From Bradyrhizobium elkanii USDA 76 (lineage in GTDB: Bacteria > Pseudomonadota > Alphaproteobacteria > Rhizobiales > Xanthobacteraceae), in the NCBI RefSeq assembly GCF_023278185.1, contig NZ_CP066356.1, forward strand, positions 4,890,001 to 4,954,000: DNA of 64,000 nt, given 5' to 3'. Numbering within the stretch: the stretch's first letter is position 1; each line of letters begins with the position of its first letter. The translations under genes and the position numbers were made by a program. The notes beneath the pieces were generated by a model that worked only from the letters and a program-made list of their open reading frames with translations, had not been told where the DNA came from and made no database searches. Shown in pieces: positions 17,920 through 26,347 of this stretch.

Positions 17920-18909
17920 ATGGCCACCAACAAGAAGAAGATCTTTATTACCCAGACTCTGTCACCGGGGGCACGGGTGCTCCTCAACGAGCGGGACGAC
18001 GTAGAACTCATCGAATTTCCCAACCTGATCTCCGCCAAGGACTTTCAGACCATGCTCGAGCAGCATGCGCCGGTCCATGGCGTGGCGCTCGGCGCAACCC
18101 GCTTCGGCGAGGCGGAGCTGGAGGCGTCCAAGGGCATGATGGTGGTGACCCGGATCGGTGTCGGCTATGACGCCGTCGATGTTCCGGCGCTGTCCCGCCG
18201 CAAGGTGCCGCTGATGGTCGCAGGCACCGCGAACTCGCCGTCGGTCGCCGAACAAGCCTTGTTCATGATGCTGACGCTGGCCAAGCGCGCGCAGGAAATG
18301 CACACGATGGTCAAGGACGGCACCTGGGCGAGCCGGCTCGGGGTGCTGCCGTTCGATCTCTACGGCAAGACGGTGCTGATCGTGGGCTTCGGCCGCATCG
18401 GCACCCGCACCGCCAAGCGCTGCCTCGCCATGGAAATGAACGTGCTGGTCTACGACCCCTACAAGCCCGCCGGCGAGATCACCGCGGCCGGCTGCGAGGC
18501 GGTGCCGAGCCTCGAAGCGGCGCTGCCGCGGGCGGATTTCGTCACGATCCATTGCCCGAAGAATCCCGAAACGGTCGGGCTGTTCAACGCCGCGCGGATC
18601 AGGCTGATGAAGCCGACCGCCTATCTCATCAACACTGCCCGCGGCGGCATCGTCGACGAAAAGGCGCTGCACGACGCGCTGGTGTCAGGCAAGCTCGCCG
18701 GCGCCGGCCTCGACGTGTTCGAGGTCGAGCCGCCGCCGGTCGGCCAGCCCCTGCACGCTTTGCCCAACGTGATCATGGCGCCGCACGTCGCCGGCGTCAC
18801 GGTCGAGGCCGTCGATCGCATGAGCGAGCAGACCGCACGCAATATCCTGAGCGTGCTGGATGGCAGTCCGCTGCGCCAGAATGTGATCAACCAGGACGTC
18901 CTCGGCTGA
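17920..18909 (+). CDS. NAD-dependent D-2-hydroxyacid dehydrogenase
   Basis: A 329-residue oxidoreductase of the D-isomer-specific 2-hydroxyacid dehydrogenase family (SerA, glycerate and glyoxylate reductases). The Rossmann motif is VGFGRIGTRTAKR (~152), followed by an Asp in VYDPY that selects NAD. The catalytic Arg is in NTARGGIVDE, Glu in GLDVFEVEPP and His in MAPHVAGVT. It lacks the C-terminal ACT domain of long SerA, so serine synthesis is not its obvious role. ATG 17920 follows GGGCAGGAA, 29 bp after the ATPase gene. Its place in the importer operon suggests it oxidises or reduces a hydroxyacid derived from the imported compound. Confidence 0.88.
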   Translation: MATNKKKIFITQTLSPGARVLLNERDDVELIEFPNLISAKDFQTMLEQHAPVHGVALGATRFGEAELEASKGMMVVTRIGVGYDAVDVPALSRRKVPLMVAGTANSPSVAEQALFMMLTLAKRAQEMHTMVKDGTWASRLGVLPFDLYGKTVLIVGFGRIGTRTAKRCLAMEMNVLVYDPYKPAGEITAAGCEAVPSLEAALPRADFVTIHCPKNPETVGLFNAARIRLMKPTAYLINTARGGIVDEKALHDALVSGKLAGAGLDVFEVEPPPVGQPLHALPNVIMAPHVAGVTVEAVDRMSEQTARNILSVLDGSPLRQNVINQDVLG

Positions 18910-18936
18910 GCTTTCAGCCTTCCTCGTTTGCGCCGC

Positions 18937-18958
18937 GGCCGATCCGAAAGGATCGGCC
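18937..18958 (+). other. Perfect hairpin with GAAA tetraloop in front of the amidase gene
   Basis: GGCCGATCC (18937-18945) and GGATCGGCC (18950-18958) form a 9-bp perfect stem closed by GAAA, a GNRA tetraloop. It lies 20 bp before ATG 18979 and lacks a U-tract, so it is more likely an mRNA stability or translation element than a terminator. Confidence 0.6.
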
Positions 18959-18978
18959 CGGCGATGCGGAGTACCCAC

Positions 18979-20403
18979 ATGGCTTTCAAGGAATTCGGCA
19001 ACTACGATGCGGTCGGTCTCGCCGAGCTCGTCCGCAACAAGGACGTGACGGCGAAGGAGCTGCTCGACGAGGCGATCGCGCGCACCGCCGCCGTCGATCC
19101 CAAGATCAACGCGGTCGTCGTCAAGCATTACGACTACGCCGAGCGCCAGATCGCCAAGGGGTTGCCTGACGGTCCCTTCACCGGCGTGCCGTTCCTGCTG
19201 AAGGACCTCGATCTGCTCGAGGGCACACGCACCACGTCGGGTGCCAGCCTGCTGAAGGACTTCGTCGCTGATCACAACGGCACGCTGGCCCAGCGCTTTC
19301 TCGATGCCGGGCTTGCAATCTTCGGCAAGAGCTCGAGCCCGGAATTCGGGCTGATGCCGACGACGGAATCCCGCCTGTTCGGCCCCACCCGCAATCCCTG
19401 GAATCTCGACCATTCCTCCGGCGGCTCGTCCGGCGGCGCTGGGGCTGCGGTCGCGGCCCGCATCCTGCCCGTCGCGCATGCCAGCGACGGCGGCGGGTCG
19501 ATCCGGATCCCCGCCTCCGCCTCCGGCGTGTTCGGCATGAAGCCGACGCGTGCCCGCAACCCCTGCGGGCCCGATCGCGGCGAAGGCTGGGGCGGCTTCT
19601 CGGTCGGCCATGTGCTCAGCATCAGCGTCCGCGACAGCGCGGTCATGATGGATGCGATCCACGGCGCTGAGCCGTCGAGCCTCTATGTCGCGCCGCCGCC
19701 GGAGCGACCGTTCTCGCAGGAAGTCGGCCGCGACCCCGGTCATTTGCGCATCAGCTTCACCGACAAGTCGCCCTATGGCGATGCCATTGATCCCGAGATC
19801 GCCGCGGCGGTGCGCGACGTGGCGAAGCTGCTCGCAGGCCTCGGCCATCATGTCGAGGAGCGCGCGCCGCCGCTTGCGGCCGATCCCGCCGCGGTCATGA
19901 CGACCATCGTCGGCGGCAACACGGCGCTGACGATCCGTCTGCTCGAGCAGCGCGTCGGGCGCACCCTGACGTCGGACGATGTCGAGCGGCTCACGCTCGC
20001 CAGCGCCCAGAATGCGACCAAGATGAACCCGGCCGACTACGTGGCCGCGCAGCTTGCAGCGTTCCAGATCTCGCGCGCGCTCGCGACCTTCTTCGAAGGT
20101 TGCGACATATTCCTCAGCCCGACGCTGTGCGCGCCGCCGCTCCGCCTCGGCGAGCTGAACACGATGTCCGAGGACCTCGGCCACATCGCGCCGGTGCTGC
20201 GCCGCTACATGCCGGGCACCTCGATGTTCAACATGTCCGGACAGCCGGCGATGTCGGTGCCGCTGGCCTGGAACAAGGCCGGTCTGCCGCTCGGCATGAT
20301 GTTCGCGGCCAAGCTCGGCGAGGAAGGACTGCTGTTCCGTCTGGCCGGCCAGCTCGAACAGGTCCGCCCCTGGAAGGACCGGCGTCCGCCGGTTTGCGCC
20401 TAG
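18979..20403 (+). CDS. Amidase-signature family hydrolase
   Basis: A 474-residue amidase with the full Ser-cisSer-Lys triad: Lys75 in PFLLKDLD, Ser150 in SSGGSSGGAG and Ser174 in ASDGGGSIR. The spacing of 75 and 24 residues equals that of FAAH, so the enzyme should be active on a carboxamide. It resembles 6-aminohexanoate-cyclic-dimer hydrolase and related broad amidases more than GatA, and no gatB or gatC is near. ATG 18979 is chosen because GGAG lies nine bases upstream; ATG 18964 is also in frame. It ends the importer operon, 69 bp after the dehydrogenase. Confidence 0.88.
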   Translation: MAFKEFGNYDAVGLAELVRNKDVTAKELLDEAIARTAAVDPKINAVVVKHYDYAERQIAKGLPDGPFTGVPFLLKDLDLLEGTRTTSGASLLKDFVADHNGTLAQRFLDAGLAIFGKSSSPEFGLMPTTESRLFGPTRNPWNLDHSSGGSSGGAGAAVAARILPVAHASDGGGSIRIPASASGVFGMKPTRARNPCGPDRGEGWGGFSVGHVLSISVRDSAVMMDAIHGAEPSSLYVAPPPERPFSQEVGRDPGHLRISFTDKSPYGDAIDPEIAAAVRDVAKLLAGLGHHVEERAPPLAADPAAVMTTIVGGNTALTIRLLEQRVGRTLTSDDVERLTLASAQNATKMNPADYVAAQLAAFQISRALATFFEGCDIFLSPTLCAPPLRLGELNTMSEDLGHIAPVLRRYMPGTSMFNMSGQPAMSVPLAWNKAGLPLGMMFAAKLGEEGLLFRLAGQLEQVRPWKDRRPPVCA

Positions 20404-20546
20404 CAGCGCTTTCAAGCGAAGCGGGGCCCCACTTCGCGCCAGGAACGCGCGCCAGAACCGCTGGGGCTGACAAAGGATAGTCAGATCAGGTAGATAGGAA
20501 GGGTGTCGGCACGATTCCGCGCGCCGTCAGCCTGGGAGACCAAACC

Positions 20547-21191
20547 GTGAATGACCCGACCGACAATGCGCTGGCCGCAATCGCGAGCATTCTCGACCAG
20601 ACGACCACACCTCCCGAGACCGCCAAATCGACAGACAAGACGGCGGACAAGCCAGCTGAGCCCGCAGCGGAGCCGCCGGTTTCGATAGCGATGCCGCCGC
20701 CCCTGCCGTCATCCGTCGAAATCGTTACCGTCGAGACCGTGTCCATCAAGACGGTGTCCGTTGAGGTCGCGCCCGCCGAACCGGCGGTGGTCGAGCCTGC
20801 AGCGATCGAGGAGCCCACCCCGGTCGAACAGGCTGAGACGAGTGAGGCCGAGTTAAATGAACCCGAGCCCAGCGCGCCGGAGCCTGAGCCGATCCAGCCC
20901 CCGCCCCAATCGATCGAGGCCAATGGCTATTCGAAGTCCGGCCCAGGCCCGATGGCCGCGCTGCGCTTCCGCTGGACGGTGCGCCAGGACGGCGCCCAAT
21001 ATTATGTCGACGAGACCGTCGGCGAGGCATCGACCCCACTCGTCAGCGGCCCGATGGAGCGGGACGCCGCGATCAAATTCGTCGACGATCGTGAGGCCGA
21101 AGCGCGGCGGCGTTTCGAGTATTTCAAGCACGAGATGCTCAGCCGCACTGCGACCGTCTATCAGGCGAGCAAGGACAACAACGAGGCCTGA
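20547..21191 (+). CDS. Pro/Glu/Ala-rich hypothetical protein with conserved C-terminal segment
   Basis: A 214-residue protein. Residues 1-130 are low complexity, rich in Pro, Glu, Ala and Val, with repeated VE(T/V)V and PEPE runs, so probably disordered. Residues 140-205 look folded and conserved: FRWTVRQDGAQYYVDETVG, then a helix with RDAAIKFVDDREAEARRRF. No signal peptide or membrane helix is visible. It starts at GTG 20547, nine bases after GGGAG. I do not recognise a function. It is followed by the PheC-like gene 55 bp downstream on the same strand. Confidence 0.6.
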   Translation: MNDPTDNALAAIASILDQTTTPPETAKSTDKTADKPAEPAAEPPVSIAMPPPLPSSVEIVTVETVSIKTVSVEVAPAEPAVVEPAAIEEPTPVEQAETSEAELNEPEPSAPEPEPIQPPPQSIEANGYSKSGPGPMAALRFRWTVRQDGAQYYVDETVGEASTPLVSGPMERDAAIKFVDDREAEARRRFEYFKHEMLSRTATVYQASKDNNEA

Positions 21192-21246
21192 GACGCGATA
21201 CGTGCCCTACGGGCATCGCAACACGATGCGGATGGAGAAGACCTCG

Positions 21247-22020
21247 ATGTTTCGCGCGCTGGCCGGCCTCGCCTTCGCCTTGCTTCTGTCCACCGCACAG
21301 GCGCAGCAGGCGCCGTCCCGGCTCGATGAGATCGTCAAGCGCGGCATCCTGCGTGTCGGCATGACCGGCGACTATTTGCCCTTCACCTACCTCGACAAGG
21401 AGACCAAGGCCTTCCGCGGCTTCGATGTCGACATGGCGCAGTCACTCGGCAAGGCGCTCGGCGTCAAGGTTGAGTTCGTACCGACATCGTGGCCGCAGAT
21501 GACCAGGGATTTCGAGGCCGACGATTTCGACATCGCGATGGGCGGCGTCTCCATCACCTTCGATCGGCAGAAGAAGGGTCTGTTCTCGACGCCGATCATG
21601 CGCGAGGGCAAGACGCCGATCGCGCGCTGTGCCGACAAGGGCAAGTTTGAGACGATCGCCGAGATCGACAAACCGGGCACCCGCGTCATCGTGAATCCCG
21701 GCGGCACCAATGAGCGCTTCGCGCGCGCCCATGTGAAAGCCGCCGCGATCCGGGTCTTCAACGACAACACCAAGATCTTCGACGAGATCGCAAAGGGCGA
21801 CGCCGACCTGATGATGACCGATGCGTCCGAGACGCGCTATCAGCAGAAGCTGCATCCCGGCGTGCTGTGCGCCGTGCATCCCGACACGCCGTTCGACTTC
21901 GCGGAAAAGGCCTACTGGATGCAGCGCGACGTCGCATTGAAGGCGTTCGTCGACCAATGGCTTCACATCGCGCGCGAAGATGGCAGCTACGCGAAGATCT
22001 ACGCCGCGTGGTTCGAATAG
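21247..22020 (+). CDS. Periplasmic PheC-like cyclohexadienyl dehydratase
   Basis: A 257-residue exported protein. The first 22 residues are a Sec signal (FALLLSTAQAQQA). The mature part has the solute-binding fold and matches the PheC pattern closely: LRVGMTGDYLPFTYLDKE, FVPTSWPQMTRDF, GKTPIARCADKGKFETI, VNPGGTNERFARAHVK, TDASETRYQQKL and the tail DQWLHIAREDGSYAKIYAAWF. PheC enzymes convert prephenate or arogenate to phenylpyruvate or phenylalanine outside the cytoplasm and evolved from amino-acid binding proteins; the Glu in TDASE corresponds to the residue implicated in catalysis. No ABC permease is nearby, which favours the enzyme. ATG 21247 follows GGAGAAG. Confidence 0.75.
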   Translation: MFRALAGLAFALLLSTAQAQQAPSRLDEIVKRGILRVGMTGDYLPFTYLDKETKAFRGFDVDMAQSLGKALGVKVEFVPTSWPQMTRDFEADDFDIAMGGVSITFDRQKKGLFSTPIMREGKTPIARCADKGKFETIAEIDKPGTRVIVNPGGTNERFARAHVKAAAIRVFNDNTKIFDEIAKGDADLMMTDASETRYQQKLHPGVLCAVHPDTPFDFAEKAYWMQRDVALKAFVDQWLHIAREDGSYAKIYAAWFE

Positions 22021-22192
22021 CCTGCGTCACCGCGCATGATTTGAAGCGCGCGGCTTGAAACCAGACCGCAACCCAGCGATTTGAACCTAAGCCGCAAGGA
22101 TACGACTCATGTTCTGACCGTGATCTGGGACACGTTCAACAGGGTGGTCACCGGATAGCCTTGCGAACGGAGTTCCTTCACCGGAGGTCGAG

Positions 22193-23017
22193 ATGAGAAA
22201 GCTTCTGGCGATCGCCACGCTCGTGCTCGCGAGCACGGCCGCAGCGCAGGCGCAGTACACATTCGATTACGGCGGCCGCACCATTCGCATCGATCCCGAT
22301 CGCGGCACGGTTTCGATCCCCGGCGTCTACGACAATACCGGCCGCGGCACCAAGCGCGCCAAACGCGAGGACACCGAGCAGAAGCGCAAGGCTCCGAAGG
22401 AAGCCAATACGGACACTAAGACGAATTCCCAGGCCGCACCGCCCAGCGCGCCCGCGGCGGCTGCTCCACCCGCTCCGCCGGCCGTTGATCAGGCCGCCGT
22501 CCCGCCGGCGCCTGCCGCAACAACGACAGAGCCGGCCAGCACGGGTGTTGCGGCCACGCCGCCTTCAGCTACAGCAGCGACCACACCGCCGCCGCCCGCG
22601 CCGCCAGCCGTCCAGCAAACTGCTGCGCCGGCTGCAAAGCCCACCAGCGCTCCAACCGTTGGTGCCGCCGCGCCGAGCGCTCCGGCGCCCAAGCCGCTTG
22701 CCAATCCCGTGCAAGCAGCGAACTCGCCACTCGGCGTCTGGCTCACCGAGGAGAAGGAAGGCAAAATCCGCATCGAGCAATGCGGCGCCAATCTCTGCGG
22801 CTACGCCGTCGACAAGAAATCGAACGCCAACGGCGAACAGGTTCTGATCAACATGAAGCCGGCCAAGGACAAATGGAGCGGCCGCATCTTCGATCCGAAT
22901 AGCGGCAGCACCTACGATTCCACCATCGCGATGAAGAGCCCGGACACGCTGCGCGTCCAGGGCTGCGCGTTCGGCGGCATGTTCTGCGGCGGCCAGACCT
23001 GGACGCGGGTGAATTGA
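22193..23017 (+). CDS. Secreted DUF2147-domain protein with Pro/Ala-rich linker
   Basis: A 274-residue protein with a 20-residue signal peptide (MRKLLAIATLVLASTAAAQA), a short folded region containing YGGRTIRIDPDRGTVSIPGVY, a basic stretch, an Ala/Pro/Thr-rich linker (about 80-175) and a C-terminal DUF2147 domain. The domain shows GVWLTEEKEGKIRIEQCG at its start and ILxxMKP, GRIFDPNSGSTYDSTI and a final TWTRV strand. Four Cys residues could form disulfides in the periplasm. The domain function is unknown. GGAGGTCG precedes ATG 22193. A strong terminator follows at 23165. Confidence 0.8.
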   Translation: MRKLLAIATLVLASTAAAQAQYTFDYGGRTIRIDPDRGTVSIPGVYDNTGRGTKRAKREDTEQKRKAPKEANTDTKTNSQAAPPSAPAAAAPPAPPAVDQAAVPPAPAATTTEPASTGVAATPPSATAATTPPPPAPPAVQQTAAPAAKPTSAPTVGAAAPSAPAPKPLANPVQAANSPLGVWLTEEKEGKIRIEQCGANLCGYAVDKKSNANGEQVLINMKPAKDKWSGRIFDPNSGSTYDSTIAMKSPDTLRVQGCAFGGMFCGGQTWTRVN

Positions 23018-23033
23018 TCGGCCGGAATTCGTT

Positions 23034-23147
23034 GCCCGGATGAAGCCAACGGGTCGCGCGAATGCGCGCCCGATGACAGGCTCCGCGAAATCCGGGATTC
23101 CCACCGCGCGTGAGACCGCCCTGGATTGCGCTTCGCTCCATCCGGGC
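23034..23147. repeat. Intergenic repeat with GCCCGGATG/CATCCGGGC ends
   Basis: GCCCGGATG (23034-23042) and CATCCGGGC (23139-23147) bracket a GC-rich block with further short palindromes. This resembles a class of dispersed intergenic repeats in Bradyrhizobium; other full copies are not obvious in this window. Confidence 0.5.
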
Positions 23148-23164
23148 TACGGTCTCAAAAATCA

Positions 23165-23196
23165 AAAGCCCCGCCCGATGAGCGGGGCTTTCATCT
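23165..23196. terminator. Bidirectional intrinsic terminator
   Basis: AAAGCCCCGC (23165-23174) and GCGGGGCTTT (23182-23191) form a 10-bp perfect stem with a 7-base loop, followed by CATCTT on the plus side and preceded by A-rich sequence for the minus side. It separates the DUF2147 gene from the convergent cupin gene. Confidence 0.85.
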
Positions 23197-23215
23197 TACG
23201 AACTGCTACGACGCT

Positions 23216-23620
23216 TCAGCCGACCTTGCCGTTGTATTCCTCGTCGGTGACGTGCTCCATCCAGGTCGAATAGACGCCATCAAGCGCCTCCTGCATGGCG
23301 ATGTGGGTCATGCTGTTGTCCGGCGAGGCCCCGTGCCAGTGCTTCTCGTTCGGCGGAATCCAGACGACGTCGCCGGGACGAATCTCCCTGATCGGGCCGC
23401 CCTTGGCCTGCACGCGCCCGATGCCGGAGATCACATACAGCGTCTGTCCGAGCGGATGGGTGTGCCAGGCGGTGCGTGCGCCGGGCTCGAACGACACGCG
23501 CGAGGCGTTCAGCCGCGCCGGCGCAGGCGCCATGTTGATCGGGTCCTGCAACACGGTGCCGGTAAAATTCTCCTTCGGCGCGCGGCGGGTCGGCCGCGAG
23601 CCGGAAACGTGGATGTCCAT
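23216..23620 (-). CDS. Single-domain cupin, hydroxynitrile-lyase-like
   Basis: A 134-residue cupin. Motif 1 is TAWHTHPLGQTLYVISG and motif 2 PPNEKHWHGAS. The ligand set is therefore His, His, Gln and His: the usual Glu is Gln. That set, with the WHTHPLGQ wording, is the one described for Mn-dependent cupin hydroxynitrile lyases such as that of Granulicella tundricola. A lyase or oxidoreductase on small hydroxy-carbonyl compounds is plausible. ATG 23620 has an excellent site (GGGAGGTAA). It lies 23 bp downstream of the RraA-like gene on the same strand and probably shares its message, which fits joint work on a small carbon compound. Confidence 0.82.
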   Translation of the reverse strand: MDIHVSGSRPTRRAPKENFTGTVLQDPINMAPAPARLNASRVSFEPGARTAWHTHPLGQTLYVISGIGRVQAKGGPIREIRPGDVVWIPPNEKHWHGASPDNSMTHIAMQEALDGVYSTWMEHVTDEEYNGKVG

Positions 23621-23643
23621 GGGGTTACCTCCCTTTCTTGACG

Positions 23644-24342
23644 TTATTTCTTGCTTGCGGCGTAGCGCGCCTTGGTCTCGGCATTCATCGGATACAGGCC
23701 GGGCAGCTGGGCGCCATTGTTCACCTCGTTGACGATCCAGGCTTCCATCCGTTCCTGCTCCGGCCCCTCGGCCAGCACGTGATCGAGGAACGCCTGCGGG
23801 ATGAGCACCGCGCCGTCCTGGTCGGCCACCACCACGTCGTTCGGGAATACGGCAACGCCGCCGCAGCCGATCGGTTCGCCCCAGCCGACGAAGGTCAGGC
23901 CTGCGACCGACGGCGGAGCCGCGTAACCGTCGCACCACACCGGCAGGCCGGTGCCGAGCACGCCCTCGACGTCGCGCACCACGCCGTCGGTGATGAGCGC
24001 CGTCACCCCGCGCTTGACCATGCGGGCGCAGAGGATGTCACCGAAAATGCCGGCGTCGGTGATGCCCATGGCGTCGACCACGGCAATGCAGCCCGCCGGC
24101 ATCGCCTCGATCGCGGTGCGGGTCGAGATCGGCGACGACCAGGATTCCGGCGTCGCCAGATCCTCACGGGCCGGCACGAAGCGCAGCGTGAAGGCCGGTC
24201 CGACCAGCCGCTTCTGCCCCGGCTTCAGCGGCTTGGTGCCGCGCATCCAGATGTTGCGCAGGCCCTTCTTGAGCAGGACGGTGGTGATGGTGGCGGTGGA
24301 CACATGCGACAGCGTCGCGATCGCTTCGGCGGACAGTGACAT
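23644..24342 (-). CDS. RraA/HMG-aldolase-family protein
   Basis: A 232-residue protein of the RraA-like fold. Signature parts are STATITTVLLKKGLRN, GPAFTLRF, FGDILCARMVKRGVTALITDG and VVRDVEG; the Gly-Asp and Arg-Asp pair separated by about 20 residues binds Mg and oxaloacetate-like substrates in HMG/CHA aldolases. This favours a class II aldolase or decarboxylase over the RNase E inhibitor RraA. The start at 24342 matches the usual MSLSAEA opening; upstream ATGs at 24381 and 24393 exist and no start has a good ribosome binding site. It forms a unit with the cupin gene downstream and is divergent from the pxp operon. Confidence 0.8.
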   Translation of the reverse strand: MSLSAEAIATLSHVSTATITTVLLKKGLRNIWMRGTKPLKPGQKRLVGPAFTLRFVPAREDLATPESWSSPISTRTAIEAMPAGCIAVVDAMGITDAGIFGDILCARMVKRGVTALITDGVVRDVEGVLGTGLPVWCDGYAAPPSVAGLTFVGWGEPIGCGGVAVFPNDVVVADQDGAVLIPQAFLDHVLAEGPEQERMEAWIVNEVNNGAQLPGLYPMNAETKARYAASKK

Positions 24343-24553
24343 CTGGAAAGAGTGCTCCGATGGAGGAAAAGACCGGCGCATGTTGCCGGGCAAAGGCCTT
24401 GCGTCAAGGGCTGCGCGAAAAACCTGCGATCATCCAGATTTATCGCCGGCATGCCGATTAATTTATTGAAGTTGCTGCATCATTTTGCACGAAGCGAATT
24501 CCGTTTTGTCGCGAAACACGCTAGCTTGATGGTTGACGACAGCGCTTGACCCA

Positions 24554-25285
24554 ATGGCCGAACCCTTAAGTCCTCCCCGCCTTTTGCCGAGTGGCGACAG
24601 CGCCATCACGGTAGAATTCAGCCGCACCATCGATGACGCCGCCAACCGGCGGGTGCTGGCGCTCGACCGCGTGATATCTGCCGAGCCGATCGCCGGCATC
24701 ACCGAGACCGTGCCGACCTACCGGTCGCTGCTGGTGCATTACGATCCCGTCCAGATCAGCTTTGATGCGCTGGGCGCGCAACTGCTGGCACGCGCCGCCA
24801 AGGCGCCGCCGACCGAGACCGGCACGCGGCGCTGGCGCATCCCGGTGACCTATGGCGGCGAGCACGGCATCGATCTCGAGGATGTCGCGAAGGCGCTCCA
24901 AACCACGCCCGACCAGATCGTGGCGCGCCATGTCGCCGGCGACTATCGCGTCGCCATGATCGGCTTCACGCCCGGCTGGTCCTATCTCAGCGGACTGGAG
25001 AGGTTCCTGCACATGCCCCGGCGCAAGGATCCGCGGCTTCTGACCCCGGCCGGCACCATTTCAATCGGCGGCATCCAGACCGGCGTGCAATGCCTGGCCG
25101 GCCCGAGCGGCTGGCACCTGCTCGGCCGCACCCCGGTTCGAACCTACCAATTGCATCGCGATCCGACCTTCCTGCTGGAGCCGGGCGACGCCATCACCTT
25201 CACGGCGGTCGACGCCAAGACCTTCGCCGAGCAGGACCGCGCCGCCGAGGCCGGCGAGCTCGTCGCTGAACTGGTGACGCCATGA
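24554..25285 (+). CDS. pxpB: 5-oxoprolinase subunit B
   Basis: A 243-residue subunit of the ATP-dependent PxpABC 5-oxoprolinase, which opens 5-oxoproline to glutamate. It shows the KipI/PxpB hallmarks: PSGDSAITVEF at the N-terminus, MIGFTPGWSYLSGL (~140) and the catalytic-core run KDPRLLTPAGTISIGGIQTG to CLAGPSGWHLLGRTP. ATG 24554 has no clear ribosome binding site; a TTG at 24533 is in frame. Its stop overlaps the pxpC start by four bases (ATGA). The order B-C-A is conserved in many bacteria. The operon is divergent from the RraA-like gene, so 24343-24553 holds both promoters. Confidence 0.93.
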   Translation: MAEPLSPPRLLPSGDSAITVEFSRTIDDAANRRVLALDRVISAEPIAGITETVPTYRSLLVHYDPVQISFDALGAQLLARAAKAPPTETGTRRWRIPVTYGGEHGIDLEDVAKALQTTPDQIVARHVAGDYRVAMIGFTPGWSYLSGLERFLHMPRRKDPRLLTPAGTISIGGIQTGVQCLAGPSGWHLLGRTPVRTYQLHRDPTFLLEPGDAITFTAVDAKTFAEQDRAAEAGELVAELVTP

Positions 25286-26316
25286 GCAAGCTCGTCGTCA
25301 CCTCGATCGGCCCGGCAAGCTCGGTGCAGGACGGCGGGCGTCCGGGCTCGCAGCGCTACGGTCTCGTGCCGAGCGGAGCGATGGACCGGCTTTCGCTGGC
25401 GGCCGCCAACGCGCTGGTCGGCAATGACCTGTTCGCCGCCGCGGTGGAGATCGGCCCGTTCGGCGCCAGCTTCACCGCACGCGGCGGCGCGGTGCGCGTC
25501 GCCCTTGCCGGCGCGTCGCGCAATGCGGATATCGGCGGCCGGCCGGTCGCGTTCGACAGCTCGGCGACGCTCGCCGAAGGTGAGACGCTCACTCTTGGCT
25601 TTGCCCGCGGCGGCTCGTTCAGCTATCTCGCGATCGAGCACGGCATCGAAGGCGAGCCGATGTTCGGCAGCCTCGCCGTCAACGCCCGCGCCGGGCTCGG
25701 CAGCCCCTACCCGCGGCCGCTGCAAAGCGGCGACGAGTTGAAGACGCAGGCTGCGAGCGGCGCGCTCGAACGCCGCATCGAATTGCCGGCCGCGACCGAT
25801 GCGCCGATCCGCATCGTGTTCGGCCCGCAGGACGACGAGTTCGCCGAGGACAACAAGAAGCTGTTGGTCGACAGCGAGTGGAATATCTCGGCGACCAGCG
25901 ACCGCATGGGCTATCGCCTCGAAGGTCCCGTCATCAAGCATCTCGACGGCCACAACATCGTCTCCGACGGCACCGTGAACGGCAGCATCCAGGTGCCCGG
26001 CAACGGCCAGCCGATCGTGCTGATGCCGGACCGCGGCACCAGCGGCGGCTATCCGAAGATCGCGACCGTGATCACGGCCGATTTCGGCCGCTTCGCGCAG
26101 ATCTCGGCCGGCCGGCCGTTCCGCTTCAAGGCGGTGACGATGGCAGAAGCGCAGGCCGAGGCGATCAAGTTCCACGAGCTGCTGCGTTCCCTGCCCGACC
26201 GCCTCCGCGGCATCGAGGATTTTGGTCTCAACATCGAGGCGCTGCGGGATGCGAATGTCGCGGGTCAGGCCGTCAACGCCGTCGATGTGTCGACCTGGCA
26301 AGTTGCGCTACCCTGA
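25282..26316 (+). CDS. pxpC: 5-oxoprolinase subunit C
   Basis: A 344-residue KipA/PxpC subunit. Family signatures: [19 protein letters not shown] (residues 9-27), [30 protein letters not shown] in the middle and [10 protein letters not shown], then [19 protein letters not shown] and [14 protein letters not shown]. It pairs with PxpB to form the ATP-using half of the enzyme. The overlap with pxpB at 25282-25285 indicates translational coupling. The pxpA gene follows after 31 bp. Confidence 0.94.
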   Translation: MSKLVVTSIGPASSVQDGGRPGSQRYGLVPSGAMDRLSLAAANALVGNDLFAAAVEIGPFGASFTARGGAVRVALAGASRNADIGGRPVAFDSSATLAEGETLTLGFARGGSFSYLAIEHGIEGEPMFGSLAVNARAGLGSPYPRPLQSGDELKTQAASGALERRIELPAATDAPIRIVFGPQDDEFAEDNKKLLVDSEWNISATSDRMGYRLEGPVIKHLDGHNIVSDGTVNGSIQVPGNGQPIVLMPDRGTSGGYPKIATVITADFGRFAQISAGRPFRFKAVTMAEAQAEAIKFHELLRSLPDRLRGIEDFGLNIEALRDANVAGQAVNAVDVSTWQVALP

Positions 26317-26347
26317 ATCAATACGAACAACAGACGGATCGATCGTC

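Noticed and set aside
18685..20415. 576-codon minus-strand ORF
   Set aside because: Antisense to the amidase and dehydrogenase genes; no domain seen.
20857..21246. N-terminal extension of the PheC-like protein
   Set aside because: It overlaps the preceding gene in another frame and would bury the signal peptide.
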